Shown piece after piece: positions 16,223 to 24,526 of a stretch of DNA of 30,672 nucleotides. Both the position numbers and the translations under genes were made by a program. Within the stretch, counting starts at the first letter, position 1. Every line of letters begins with the position of its first letter. Under the pieces are notes generated by a model, which saw only the letters and a list, made by a program, of their open reading frames with translations, was not told the origin of the DNA and ran no database searches. Origin of the DNA: JAWXBT01 sp964523015 (lineage in GTDB: Bacteria; Bdellovibrionota_C; UBA2361; J135). The DNA lies in contig CAZFXN010000037.1 of assembly GCA_964523015.1 (NCBI GenBank), positions 1 to 30,672 on the forward strand, in the 5' to 3' direction.

Positions 16223-16390
16223 GAAAAAAATACATTATGAAGAATATGTTTTCAAGCTCATTATAGATAGTTATTATAGATAGTTAGTAGCGGGAGAAAT
16301 GAGTGGAAGAGGCACAACTGAACTCTCATCTACCCAGTTGTAAGTTGGCAGTAAGTTAATTGTGCTCCAATCTGGGTTTAACATCTAAAT

Positions 16391-16419
16391 TTGATCAAAA
16401 TCCTGTTAAATACTATACT
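16391..16419 (+). promoter_or_regulatory. Putative promoter of the cysteine desulfurase gene
   Basis: TTGATC (16391-16396) and TATACT (16414-16419) are separated by exactly 17 nt, with initiation expected near 16426. The resulting ~55-nt leader contains a perfect 12-bp palindrome, CACTATATAGTG (16456-16467), 13 bp before the start codon, which may be an operator or hairpin. It does not match the IscR or SufR sites I know. Confidence 0.5.
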
Positions 16420-16480
16420 CAGTTTTCTTTAGTGTTTATGACTACTTATAGCCATCACTATATAGTGGTAATTAGTTAGG

Positions 16481-17740
16481 ATGATTGAAACTTTGATGTC
16501 TACAAAAACCTTAGGTCTAGGAATTAGAAGTGAGTTTCCAATATTCTCTCAGAGTCAGAGGCAGCTCTGTTTTTTAGATAGTGCGGCAAGTAGTCAAAAG
16601 CCGAAGGAGGTGGCCGATCGAGTCGCTACCTACTTAACCCATGAGCATGCGAATATTCATCGGGGTGCGTATTTACTCTCTTCGCATGCGACAGAGCTTT
16701 ATGAAAATGCCCGGTTGCGAGTTGCCAATTTTATTGGAGCTGATTCAGAGCGGTCGATTATCTTTACAAAAAATGCGACAGAAGCGATTAACCTTGTTGC
16801 TCACTCTTACGGAGAGCTTTTAAATGAAGGAGATACAGTTCTCCTTACTTTACTTGAGCATCATAGCAATATCGTGCCGTGGCAGCTTTTAGCAAAACGG
16901 AAAAAAATCAACCTGCAATTTGTTGAAATTAATCAAGACGCAACAATTAATTTAGAAGATTTGAAATCTAAGATTGCTAAATTCAAGCCAAAATTACTTG
17001 CCATTACAGCTCAGTCAAACGCCTTTGGCACATTGATACCACTTGATATCGTTATGAATATAGCTAAAGAGCAGGGAACAAAGGTTTTAGTCGATGCCTC
17101 CCAAAAGATTGTTCATAGTAAAATCAATCTAAAAAAACTAGATCCTGATTTCCTTGTATTTACTGGACATAAACTCTATGGACCAACAGGAGTTGGAGTG
17201 CTTTACGGTAGAGTATCCTTACTTGAAACTATGGGACCATTTTTAGGTGGTGGTGACATGATTGAAAAAGTCACTGTTGAAGAGACCACCTGGGCAGAGG
17301 TGCCACGACGATTTGAAGCTGGTACTCCACCGATCGCTGAGATTATTGGATTAGCTACGGCAATTGATTTTGTCGAAGAGATCGGTTTTGAAGCGATTGA
17401 AGCTCATGAGAAAAAAGTATTTACTTCAGCTATCGAGCTACTTAGAAAAGAGGATGGCGTTACAGTATACGGTCCTGATAACAGTGGCTCTGATAATAGT
17501 TTAGCTGCGCAAAGCTCCATAATTTCGTTTAACATAGGTGGGGTTCATCCTCATGATCTAAGCACTATCGCTGATAGTTTTAATGTCCAGATCCGTTCTG
17601 GTCATCATTGCGCAATGCCAGCTATGAAGGCCTTAGGCATACATGGCACAGCTAGAGCAAGTATCGCGATTTATAGTGATATCTCTGACTTTGAGATGTT
17701 AGTTCAGGCCATAAAGAAGGCTAAGAAGCTGCTTACATAG
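16481..17740 (+). CDS. sufS: Cysteine desulfurase, SufS type
   Basis: PLP enzyme that removes sulfur from cysteine as a persulfide for Fe-S cluster assembly. The 419 residues fit group II SufS/CsdA. FLDSAASSQKP (31-41), EHANIHRGAYLLS (55-67), LEHHSNIVPWQ (125-135), Asp205, PLP-binding Lys231 in TGHKLYGPTG and catalytic Cys377 in RSGHHCAMP are all present. The usual HVSNxLG is AQSNAFG. The start is ATG 16481 or ATG 16496; the second gives a more typical N-terminus but neither has a well-placed ribosome site. It stands alone: no sufBCD, sufE/sufU or iscU is nearby, so cluster scaffolds must lie elsewhere. A small insertion around 331-345 (GPDNSGSDNSLAAQ) is unusual but in a variable region. Confidence 0.94.
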   Translation: MIETLMSTKTLGLGIRSEFPIFSQSQRQLCFLDSAASSQKPKEVADRVATYLTHEHANIHRGAYLLSSHATELYENARLRVANFIGADSERSIIFTKNATEAINLVAHSYGELLNEGDTVLLTLLEHHSNIVPWQLLAKRKKINLQFVEINQDATINLEDLKSKIAKFKPKLLAITAQSNAFGTLIPLDIVMNIAKEQGTKVLVDASQKIVHSKINLKKLDPDFLVFTGHKLYGPTGVGVLYGRVSLLETMGPFLGGGDMIEKVTVEETTWAEVPRRFEAGTPPIAEIIGLATAIDFVEEIGFEAIEAHEKKVFTSAIELLRKEDGVTVYGPDNSGSDNSLAAQSSIISFNIGGVHPHDLSTIADSFNVQIRSGHHCAMPAMKALGIHGTARASIAIYSDISDFEMLVQAIKKAKKLLT

Positions 17741-17911
17741 GCTTTTCATAGAGAAGACATTTTTGAACATTTCAATTAAGTCTCATTCATATCCTGTCGA
17801 TATTATTCAATAAATAACTTAGATAATCATCGTTCTTTTATGTGCAATTTTGCATCTTAGTATAAGCGAGTAGTTTTTGTGGGTTAAAGGTTTTAGTTTA
17901 GTGGTGAGAGT

Positions 17912-19345
17912 ATGCTGGAGCAGCGAAGAAAAATTCTAATCGTTGATGATGAAGCTGGAATTCGAGATTCTCTTACGCTTCTTCTTAAAAATTCATATGA
18001 TATTTTTACTGCAGAGGATGGAGAGCAAGCACTTGCTCAGGTTGAGCAGGAAAAACCTGATCTAGTCCTATTAGATCTAATCTTACCAAAGATTGATGGG
18101 ATTGAAGCACTAAGAAGTATTAAAGAGATCAACCCTAATCTGCCTATTATAATTCTTACTGGAACAAACACTGTGCGTACGGCTGTTCAGGCGATGAAAT
18201 ACGGTGCAGTTGATTACTTAGGTAAACCTTTTGATATAGATGAACTAAAAACAATTATAGCACACTCAGTTTCTAACTTCACAACTAAGGCAGATAAGAG
18301 TGAAAGTAGTGTGGAAACAATTGAAGTTCCATCTCCTAAGGCTGTAGTACCAAGCGTTATACATGACTTTGGTCCGATGGTTGGAAAGTCTGCTGCTATG
18401 AATGAGTTATTTACCAAAATTAAACAGGTTGCTGAACGAGATACTACAGTACTAGTCACTGGTGAATCTGGAACGGGGAAAGAGTTAGTTGCTAGACTTA
18501 TACATACAGAGAGTAACAGAAAAAATGGCCCATTTGTGCCTATTAATTGCTCAGCTATTCCTGAGTCTTTAATCGAATCTGAACTTTTTGGACATGAAAA
18601 GGGCGCTTTTACCCACGCGATTGAGAAGCGAATTGGTCACTTTGAGCTGGCTAATGGAGGAACTCTTTTCCTTGATGAAATAGGGGAGCTAAGTCTCCAA
18701 GTTCAGGTAAAGATCCTTAGATTTCTTCAAGAGCAGGAATTTTATAGAGTTGGTTCCTCAAAGCCGAATCGAGTTGATGTTAGAATTATTGCTGCAACGA
18801 ACCGTCATCTTGAAGAGGCGATTAAAGAAAAGACTTTTAGAGAGGATCTGTACTACCGAATTAATGTGATTGGCCTAAAATTACCAGCATTAAGAGATCG
18901 ATTTGAAGATATTCCGGCGTTAGTTGGTAGCTTTGTAGATAAGCTGAAAGATCAGTATGGTGGCAGAAAACTGTCGTTTACAACGGAGTGTCTAAATCGG
19001 CTAGTAGAGTATGGATGGCCTGGAAACGTTAGAGAGCTAGAAAATATGGTCGAAAGCCTAATGGCACTCTGTCCATCAGAGGAAGTAGGGGAAGGAGATC
19101 TACCTGAAAAAATTCTGAGAAAGAATCAATTACCAAACATTTCAGCGGAAGCTGCTAGTGGCAAAATAGCATTTGAAGAAGCTGAGAAAAAGTTTGAGAC
19201 AGAGATCATTCTAAAAGCACTCAAACGGACAAACTTTGTTCAAACTCGAGCAGCTGAACTCTTAGGCATTAGCCGTCGTATTCTTAAGTATAAGATGGAT
19301 AAATTGGGAATTAGTGAAGCTCCTACTGCAGAAGAAGCCCATTAA
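17912..19345 (+). CDS. Sigma-54-dependent response regulator (NtrC family)
   Basis: A 477-residue regulator with three domains. The receiver domain (1-120) has acidic pair Asp12-Asp13, phospho-acceptor Asp55, Thr83 and Lys105. The AAA+ domain (about 150-390) has Walker A GESGTGKE (184-191), Walker B GGTLFLDEIGEL, VRIIAATNRHLE and FREDLYYRINVIGLKLPALRDR. The Fis-type helix-turn-helix (about 430-465) is TNFVQTRAAELLGISRRILKYKM. The sigma-54 contact loop, normally GAFTGA, reads GAFTHA (231-236; His codon 18614-18616). GGTGAGAG precedes the ATG. A 12-bp near-palindrome around 17853-17866 (TGCAATTTTGCA) lies upstream. No kinase is adjacent; the NtrB-like kinase at 9396 is a possible partner. Target genes are unknown. 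Confidence 0.95.
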   Translation: MLEQRRKILIVDDEAGIRDSLTLLLKNSYDIFTAEDGEQALAQVEQEKPDLVLLDLILPKIDGIEALRSIKEINPNLPIIILTGTNTVRTAVQAMKYGAVDYLGKPFDIDELKTIIAHSVSNFTTKADKSESSVETIEVPSPKAVVPSVIHDFGPMVGKSAAMNELFTKIKQVAERDTTVLVTGESGTGKELVARLIHTESNRKNGPFVPINCSAIPESLIESELFGHEKGAFTHAIEKRIGHFELANGGTLFLDEIGELSLQVQVKILRFLQEQEFYRVGSSKPNRVDVRIIAATNRHLEEAIKEKTFREDLYYRINVIGLKLPALRDRFEDIPALVGSFVDKLKDQYGGRKLSFTTECLNRLVEYGWPGNVRELENMVESLMALCPSEEVGEGDLPEKILRKNQLPNISAEAASGKIAFEEAEKKFETEIILKALKRTNFVQTRAAELLGISRRILKYKMDKLGISEAPTAEEAH

Positions 19346-19480
19346 TGACTCAAAACAGTAAGAATAATTCGTAGTTTGCACTTTTAAATTATCTTATTGC
19401 CACCTCTCATAAAGAAAACTAGTTCGATATTCGATACTTTATATAAGAGTGTAGGTTGTTTGAGTTTGTGGAGTCCATCA

Positions 19481-20872
19481 ATGAAGTTTCATTTATCAGT
19501 AGTGCTGTTGGCGCTATCGTTTGCTCATTCGATAACTGTTTTTGCCGAATCAGATCCAGAGCAGAGATATGATATCTACCTCTCGGCAGTAGAGATCGAG
19601 AAAAGTGTAAGCGCTGACGGTATTTCAATCGAAAATTTGTATTATCACACTGGCGGACTAAAAAGCACTGCACACTTCTCTGTTGATAATGGAATAGAAC
19701 AAAAAAGAATTACTTACTCGATTAATGGAACAGTTGAAAAAGTTGAAGATAACCTAAACAAGACTCAATTGTCTTATGCCATAAATGGATTAACAGCAGA
19801 GGCACAGAATTTACGACCATTGCTATCTCAGAACGTTACTACGAATGAATTTGTATACGGAATTAGAGAAGCAGGAAATAAAAAGCTATATCCAGCCAAT
19901 TTAGATGTAAGTAGCTTTGATAGTGCAAGATATGTAACAGGGGAATACTTTTTCTATCCTGAAGCTAGAGGAGTTGGACCATATTTAAAAGTTAACTACA
20001 AACACGGCATCTTAGATGGACCAATAGAGGGGTATTTTGAATCAGGTGCTAAGATGTTTGAAGCCAATATGTCAGCTGGAATTCTTGATGGATCGTATGT
20101 CCGTTATGATGATCCATCTCTTTATCTTGGTCAAGGAGCAGGAAAATTTTTAAAAGAGGAAGGAACGTATGTTAATGGAGTCCTTCACGGAAAATTAACA
20201 ACTTATAAAGATCGAAAAAAATGGCTTGAGTTAGTGTTTAATCAAGGGAACTTGGATGGGGAGATTTCAGCATATAGTACTAAGAACCATCTTCTTGAAA
20301 AATGTACGTTCTCTAATAATAGTCGGGTTGGTAGGTGTAAGATTCATAATGAAGCAAACCTACTTTTAGTAGATGCCAACTACACAAATGGTCTTCGTGA
20401 TGGCCCTTGGATGGAATGGTATCCAAATGGAAAAGATAAAAAGCAGGCAGTTTATAAAAACGGATTACTCAATGGAGAGGTTTTAACTTTCTTAGAAAAT
20501 GGTCAGATATCTAAAAAAGAATCTTACAAAGCAAATAAGTTAGATGGACCATCATCTCACTATAATTCAAAAGGTGGACTTAAAGCTGTAGCAGAATATA
20601 AAGACAATAAAAAAGAGGGTTTTGTTACAATTTACTACACTAATGGCAAAGTAGAACTTCAAATACCTTATAAAAGTGGTCTAAGACACGGTGTACAAAA
20701 AAAATATTATGATTCTGGGGAGCTCTTTGAGATTGCTGAGTTTAAACAAGGTCGGCAAGTTGGCATGTCACAATCATTCTATAAAACAGGCGTTAGCATG
20801 GGCGGCGGCGGTAATATGAGAGCTGATAAAATAAGCTATCTAGATCATACCGCACTTGTTTACCATAATTAG
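19481..20872 (+). CDS. Exported MORN-repeat (YwqK-like) protein
   Basis: A 463-residue protein with an N-terminal signal peptide (MKFHLSVVLLALSFAHSITVFA, cleavage expected before ESDPEQ). About 130 residues of unrecognised N-terminal region follow. The rest is an array of MORN_2-type repeats, each of the form 'NG.L.G....Y..NG....E..Y': GILDGPIEGYFESGAK, GLRDGPWMEWYPNGK, GLLNGEVLTFLENGQ, NKLDGPSSHYNSKGG, GLRHGVQKKYYDSGE. GGAG lies 7 nt before the ATG at 19481. A longer in-frame start at 19397 would bury the signal peptide and is rejected. Database names such as 'YwqK family antitoxin' attach to this repeat type without proving a toxin partner; none is seen here. It is probably periplasmic or surface-exposed. 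Confidence 0.85.
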   Translation: MKFHLSVVLLALSFAHSITVFAESDPEQRYDIYLSAVEIEKSVSADGISIENLYYHTGGLKSTAHFSVDNGIEQKRITYSINGTVEKVEDNLNKTQLSYAINGLTAEAQNLRPLLSQNVTTNEFVYGIREAGNKKLYPANLDVSSFDSARYVTGEYFFYPEARGVGPYLKVNYKHGILDGPIEGYFESGAKMFEANMSAGILDGSYVRYDDPSLYLGQGAGKFLKEEGTYVNGVLHGKLTTYKDRKKWLELVFNQGNLDGEISAYSTKNHLLEKCTFSNNSRVGRCKIHNEANLLLVDANYTNGLRDGPWMEWYPNGKDKKQAVYKNGLLNGEVLTFLENGQISKKESYKANKLDGPSSHYNSKGGLKAVAEYKDNKKEGFVTIYYTNGKVELQIPYKSGLRHGVQKKYYDSGELFEIAEFKQGRQVGMSQSFYKTGVSMGGGGNMRADKISYLDHTALVYHN

Positions 20873-20939
20873 GCCCGATTAATTGACTAAGTAGATAGAT
20901 TGATTAAAACTTACCCCTCGTAGTTTTTGGGAGGTAGTT

Positions 20940-22865
20940 TTGTCAATAGGAACAGATAATTCTAGGAATCAGTCAAGCGGAGCTGATGGTGGTCAACATT
21001 CATCTCATGAACCATGTTTAGATCTTGGTGATATTGGCGATACTGAGATAGCTCGCCGAGATCTAGCAAAAATTCAACTGAGACTTGATAATCCAGCCAC
21101 CTTTGATGCCCAGGTAGAGGCCTGTAATTGGGCTGTTAAAGGTAAGGGGCCTGAAGCTTTATGGCAAAATATCTATGGAAGAGTTCCAGGCGATTCTGAT
21201 AAGACAAAAATTAAAAATTGGGAACATTACTCGACCTGTTTTAGACAAAGAGTTGTCGCAGCATTTTGTGAACCAGATGATTTTACAATCCCGTTAGCAT
21301 GTTTACCAAAAGATCCAAGAGACCCTGCATTTCAGACCCCTCACTCAAGACATAAAGCTCTGGCTCTTTCAGTCCCCATGTCGCCAAGTAGAATTCCGGA
21401 AGCATTACTAGAAACTTTAAAGATCTGTGATTTTTCTGATTTAAAAAGGAAACCAGGTGTCCGTTTAGAAAGAGCTTCTCAGTTATCAACAGTGCTATCT
21501 TTAAAGCTTGTTTTAGATTCAAGTATTGAGTTTGAAAGGAATCAGGGCAGGATTAGAATGATTGAGGCTCCGGATCAAAGAGTCAGAGCTCTTTATCCTG
21601 AAGAGATCTCCAATCCAGATGCTGGTTTACATGGTCGGTTCTTAGTATTTTCAGAAAGGCAGAGTGGAGGGAAAAACGGAGGCGGGACTCCCTCAGATAA
21701 AAAAAGCTTTGAAGCTAATGTTAGACTTTTGGGTGTATCATTTTACCCTGATTTACACAGCGTGCATAGAAGATGCGTGGCAATTAAGCTTGGATACCCG
21801 GCAGAATCGGAACAGATTACAGAGATATTGCCTGGATTAAGGAACTGTAGAAACTTGCTTGATGCTACTCTAAGAAAAGGAATAGGAGAGACAGAGAAGA
21901 AGGAAGCGCGCAGTAATGCAAAGACTTTAATGACAAAGGCTATAGAGATAGTTGAGCACTCATTAGATCATAACAAAAAAGAGGCACGTGAATTTTTATC
22001 AAGTGCGGTCTCCTTTCGAGATTCTAGAGATCGACCAAATGATTCGGCTGCAATTTCACAGTTATCGGCAACTATCCTAAGATTTGCAGCGAGACTTAAA
22101 GAGATAGGTGATAAAGGTCAATACATACATCGGGACTATACAACTACATGCCAGATGCTCTCTAGTCGCAACTCTGAATTTAAAGCTTATAGAGTAAGAT
22201 TAGAAAAGGCTGCTGAAGGAAAACTTGCCCCGCAGAACATTCATAAACAACCTCCATTTTATAGCTCTACTAGAGATTTAAATCGGGAGAATCGAATTCA
22301 AGATCTCCTTCGTCCGCTTGACCTTACACCACCTGACCCTAGTAAAATGGAGGCTCCATACCGACAGTTTGCAGAAAAGATGAGACGGTATTTTGATAAT
22401 CTTGTTGAAGCAATAACTAATAAATCTACTAAAGGTACACATGAAGCTCATGTAAAGTTGTATATAGTTTCAAAATACGTCGCCGCTAATGAAGTTGCTC
22501 AAGCTATAAGTCGGTGTCTTTCTATACCTTCAATTGTTGGTAGTAACGAGGCGGATGCTAAATCAGATTGGATGTTAGATCCTACTATTTCAAAACGCCC
22601 TTCGCTTCAGCAGGTCAAAACACTTTTAGATCAGTTAGATAATCTTTTTCAAAAAGATAGAATCCTTTCAGGGATTAATGTTTCTAGATTCAACGATCCA
22701 TTCAGAGGATTAAGAAAGGAGCTAAGAGAGATCAGAAATGAGGTTGATCAAGAGATTGCAACCCCAGGGATACTTGGCTTTGCCAACTCAGATGATCTAT
22801 ATGAGTCTTTAAAAGAGAAGATAGGCTCTTTAAATATTGAAGCACGCGCTACGGAGTTACCGTAA
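20940..22865 (+). CDS. Hypothetical protein, 641 aa
   Basis: I do not recognise this protein. The TTG start at 20940 is supported by a strong GGGAGG site five nt away. It has no signal peptide and no membrane helix. Residues 1-30 are Ser/Gly/His-rich; about 35-170 is a compact region with several Trp and Cys (ACNWAVKGKGPEALWQNIYGRVPG, STCFRQRVVAAFCEP, PLACLPKDPRDPAF). The remainder is helical and highly charged with long Arg/Lys/Glu stretches (RKELREIRNEVDQEI). A Gly/Lys loop, RQSGGKNGGGTPSDKKS, interrupts the middle. It is not a recognisable enzyme. Base use matches the neighbours, so there is no sign of recent transfer. It follows the MORN gene by 67 bp and converges on the helicase, with 19 bp between stop codons. 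Confidence 0.8.
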   Translation: MSIGTDNSRNQSSGADGGQHSSHEPCLDLGDIGDTEIARRDLAKIQLRLDNPATFDAQVEACNWAVKGKGPEALWQNIYGRVPGDSDKTKIKNWEHYSTCFRQRVVAAFCEPDDFTIPLACLPKDPRDPAFQTPHSRHKALALSVPMSPSRIPEALLETLKICDFSDLKRKPGVRLERASQLSTVLSLKLVLDSSIEFERNQGRIRMIEAPDQRVRALYPEEISNPDAGLHGRFLVFSERQSGGKNGGGTPSDKKSFEANVRLLGVSFYPDLHSVHRRCVAIKLGYPAESEQITEILPGLRNCRNLLDATLRKGIGETEKKEARSNAKTLMTKAIEIVEHSLDHNKKEAREFLSSAVSFRDSRDRPNDSAAISQLSATILRFAARLKEIGDKGQYIHRDYTTTCQMLSSRNSEFKAYRVRLEKAAEGKLAPQNIHKQPPFYSSTRDLNRENRIQDLLRPLDLTPPDPSKMEAPYRQFAEKMRRYFDNLVEAITNKSTKGTHEAHVKLYIVSKYVAANEVAQAISRCLSIPSIVGSNEADAKSDWMLDPTISKRPSLQQVKTLLDQLDNLFQKDRILSGINVSRFNDPFRGLRKELREIRNEVDQEIATPGILGFANSDDLYESLKEKIGSLNIEARATELP

Positions 22866-22884
22866 CGCTATGTGCCTTCTTAGA

Positions 22885-24273
22885 CTACCAACCTGATGAC
22901 TGTTGATTGCCTGAGCTTCCAGAAGCTCCGCGACCGCTGCTACCGCGTCCACGACCACCGCCGCCTCTTGAGAAACCACCTTGGCCACGACTATCTCCGC
23001 CGCGTCCGCCAGAAGAGCGGCCACCACTGCGTCCGCCGTATCCGCCGCCGCCCCCAAAGCCGCCACCTTGAGATCTGCCTTGAGATCTGCCACGTGATGC
23101 TCGTGTATGATTCTCTAAGAAATCACTAGCTGACACAGCTTGCTTATACTCAAATCCTTCAATAGTACGACGCTCGATAGTTGTCTTAAGCCGTCTTTCT
23201 ATATCAATAACCATAGAGGCATCCTCTCTGGTCATTAATGTAAAAGCATCACCAGTCTTTGCAGCTCTTCCAGTTCGTCCTATACGGTGAGTGTAGGCCT
23301 CTACTGTATCAGGCATATCGTAGTTAATAACATGTGAGATACTTGAGATATCAATTCCACGAGCAGCAATATCCGTCGCTACCATTATTTGATACTTTCC
23401 ATCACGGAATCCACCCATTGCATTCTTTCTCTGTCCAGGAGAAAGGTTTCCTTGCAGTGAGGTTACATTGTAATTCTCTTTATCAAGTTGTTGATGAAGT
23501 TTTCTGGCTCGAGCTTTTGTTCTTACAAATATAAGCACAGAATCAGTATCAGTCTTTTCTAAAAGCTTTAACAAAAGAGCAGTTTTTAAATGTCCAGCAA
23601 CCGGATAAAGGGCTTGGGTGACTGAAACTGTAGGAGCTAGTTTGCCAACCTGTATATTGACTGGATTAGTCATAATATCATTAGCCAAGTGGCGAATGTC
23701 TTGCGGCATTGTTGCAGAGAAAAGGAGAGACTGCCTCTCTTTTGGCAACTTTTGAATAATTCTCTTAATAGTTGGGATAAAGCCCATATCAAACATCTGA
23801 TCGGCTTCATCTAAAACTAGAAATTCTAAATTACTAAGATTTATATTTCGGCTGTCGATGTGATCTAAAATTCGACCTGGACAACCAACTACGATATCTA
23901 CACCTTGGCGCAGCGCTTGTACCTGTCTATATGTACTCGCTCCACCGTATGCAGTTATGCCTCTAAGACCGAGTGGTCGACCAAAAATTTCAAATGTCTC
24001 AGAAATTTGCTGAGCTAATTCTCGTGTTGGAGCAATAATAAGTGCACGTACATTTTTTGACTTTGTCTGAACTAGTTTTTGAATAATTGGAAGAACAAAT
24101 GCGGCTGTTTTTCCTGTGCCGGTTTGGGCCAATCCGAATATATCTTTCCCTTCAAGGATAACCGGAATGGCTTGCACTTGAATTGGGGTAGGGATCTCAA
24201 AACCCTCTTCTTTAATAATCGCTTGAATGCGTGGATCTAAGTTAAACGATTCAAAGGTAGCTTCAATACTCAT
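22885..24273 (-). CDS. DEAD-box RNA helicase with RGG tail (RhlE-like)
   Basis: ATP-dependent RNA unwinding, as in ribosome assembly, mRNA decay and cold adaptation. The 462 residues carry all motifs: the Q motif FESFNLDPRIQ...PTPIQ, I AQTGTGKT (49-56), Ia PTRELAQ, GG, Ib PGRILDH, II DEAD (155-158), III SAT (186-188), IV LIFVRTK, V ATDIAARGID and VI HRIGRTGR. The last ~65 residues are a Gly/Arg/Ser-rich tail (GGGFGGGGGYGGRSGG) that binds RNA non-specifically; its DNA (22890-23100) is far GC-richer than the surroundings because of Gly and Arg codons. AGGA lies 5-6 nt before the ATG. A 253-bp non-coding leader separates it from radD and contains an inverted repeat, fitting a regulated helicase. 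The exact subfamily is uncertain. Confidence 0.95.
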   Translation of the reverse strand: MSIEATFESFNLDPRIQAIIKEEGFEIPTPIQVQAIPVILEGKDIFGLAQTGTGKTAAFVLPIIQKLVQTKSKNVRALIIAPTRELAQQISETFEIFGRPLGLRGITAYGGASTYRQVQALRQGVDIVVGCPGRILDHIDSRNINLSNLEFLVLDEADQMFDMGFIPTIKRIIQKLPKERQSLLFSATMPQDIRHLANDIMTNPVNIQVGKLAPTVSVTQALYPVAGHLKTALLLKLLEKTDTDSVLIFVRTKARARKLHQQLDKENYNVTSLQGNLSPGQRKNAMGGFRDGKYQIMVATDIAARGIDISSISHVINYDMPDTVEAYTHRIGRTGRAAKTGDAFTLMTREDASMVIDIERRLKTTIERRTIEGFEYKQAVSASDFLENHTRASRGRSQGRSQGGGFGGGGGYGGRSGGRSSGGRGGDSRGQGGFSRGGGGRGRGSSGRGASGSSGNQQSSGW

Positions 24274-24365
24274 GGTATTCCTAAATAAATACGAGATCTA
24301 TGGAGCTAGATAAATTCTGCCCACAGACTTCATTAATGTTTTGATCTTTTGTTAATTTATTACTG

Positions 24366-24421
24366 CCGAGTTTTTTCTTAAATACTAATGCTAGGTAAAG
24401 ATCTATGACCTAAAAACTCGG
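24366..24421. repeat. Inverted repeat in the helicase leader
   Basis: CCGAGTTTTT (24366-24375) and AAAAACTCGG (24412-24421) are perfect 10-bp arms around 36 nt, with an inner TAGGT/ACCTA stem. It lies in the 253-bp gap 24274-24526, which has no gene that I can see and would be the 5' leader of the DEAD-box helicase. A G9 homopolymer ends the gap at 24518-24526. Confidence 0.5.
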
Positions 24422-24526
24422 GGGACTTGCAGACTGTCCGCTTACTTGGAAGGAAACATACAGAATCTAGACCCTTAGTATCCTTTGATGATCTCATAGA
24501 TTAGGATCTTAGGCAATGGGGGGGGG

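Larger units (their letters stand above)
15821..16480. other. 660-bp gap with T-rich leader, hairpins and tandem repeat
   Basis: No convincing protein gene lies here. An open frame of 73 codons on the minus strand (16131-15910) looks like low-complexity chance coding. From 15821 to about 16145 the minus strand is strikingly T-rich and the plus strand A/C-rich, unlike the flanking genes. Next are GC-rich overlapping hairpins (16151-16190), a minus-strand promoter-like pair, and a perfect 13-bp tandem duplication TTATAGATAGTTA (16261-16273 and 16274-16286). There are also two nested inverted repeats: ACAACTG/CAGTTGT (16314-16320/16335-16341) and an outer GCACAA/TTGTGC. The sufS promoter occupies the right end. 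Confidence 0.6.

Noticed and set aside
17851..17866. Possible sigma-54 promoter (GTGCA...TTGCA) before the response regulator
   Set aside because: The spacing between the GG-like and GC elements is two bases short and the -24 GG is missing; it is better described as a short palindrome.
19397..19480. Longer start for the MORN protein
   Set aside because: It would place 28 residues before a clear signal peptide; the ATG at 19481 has GGAG at good distance.
22857..23093. Alanine-rich frame opposite the end of the helicase
   Set aside because: It is an alternative frame of the GC-rich Gly/Arg tail of the DEAD-box helicase and has no independent support.
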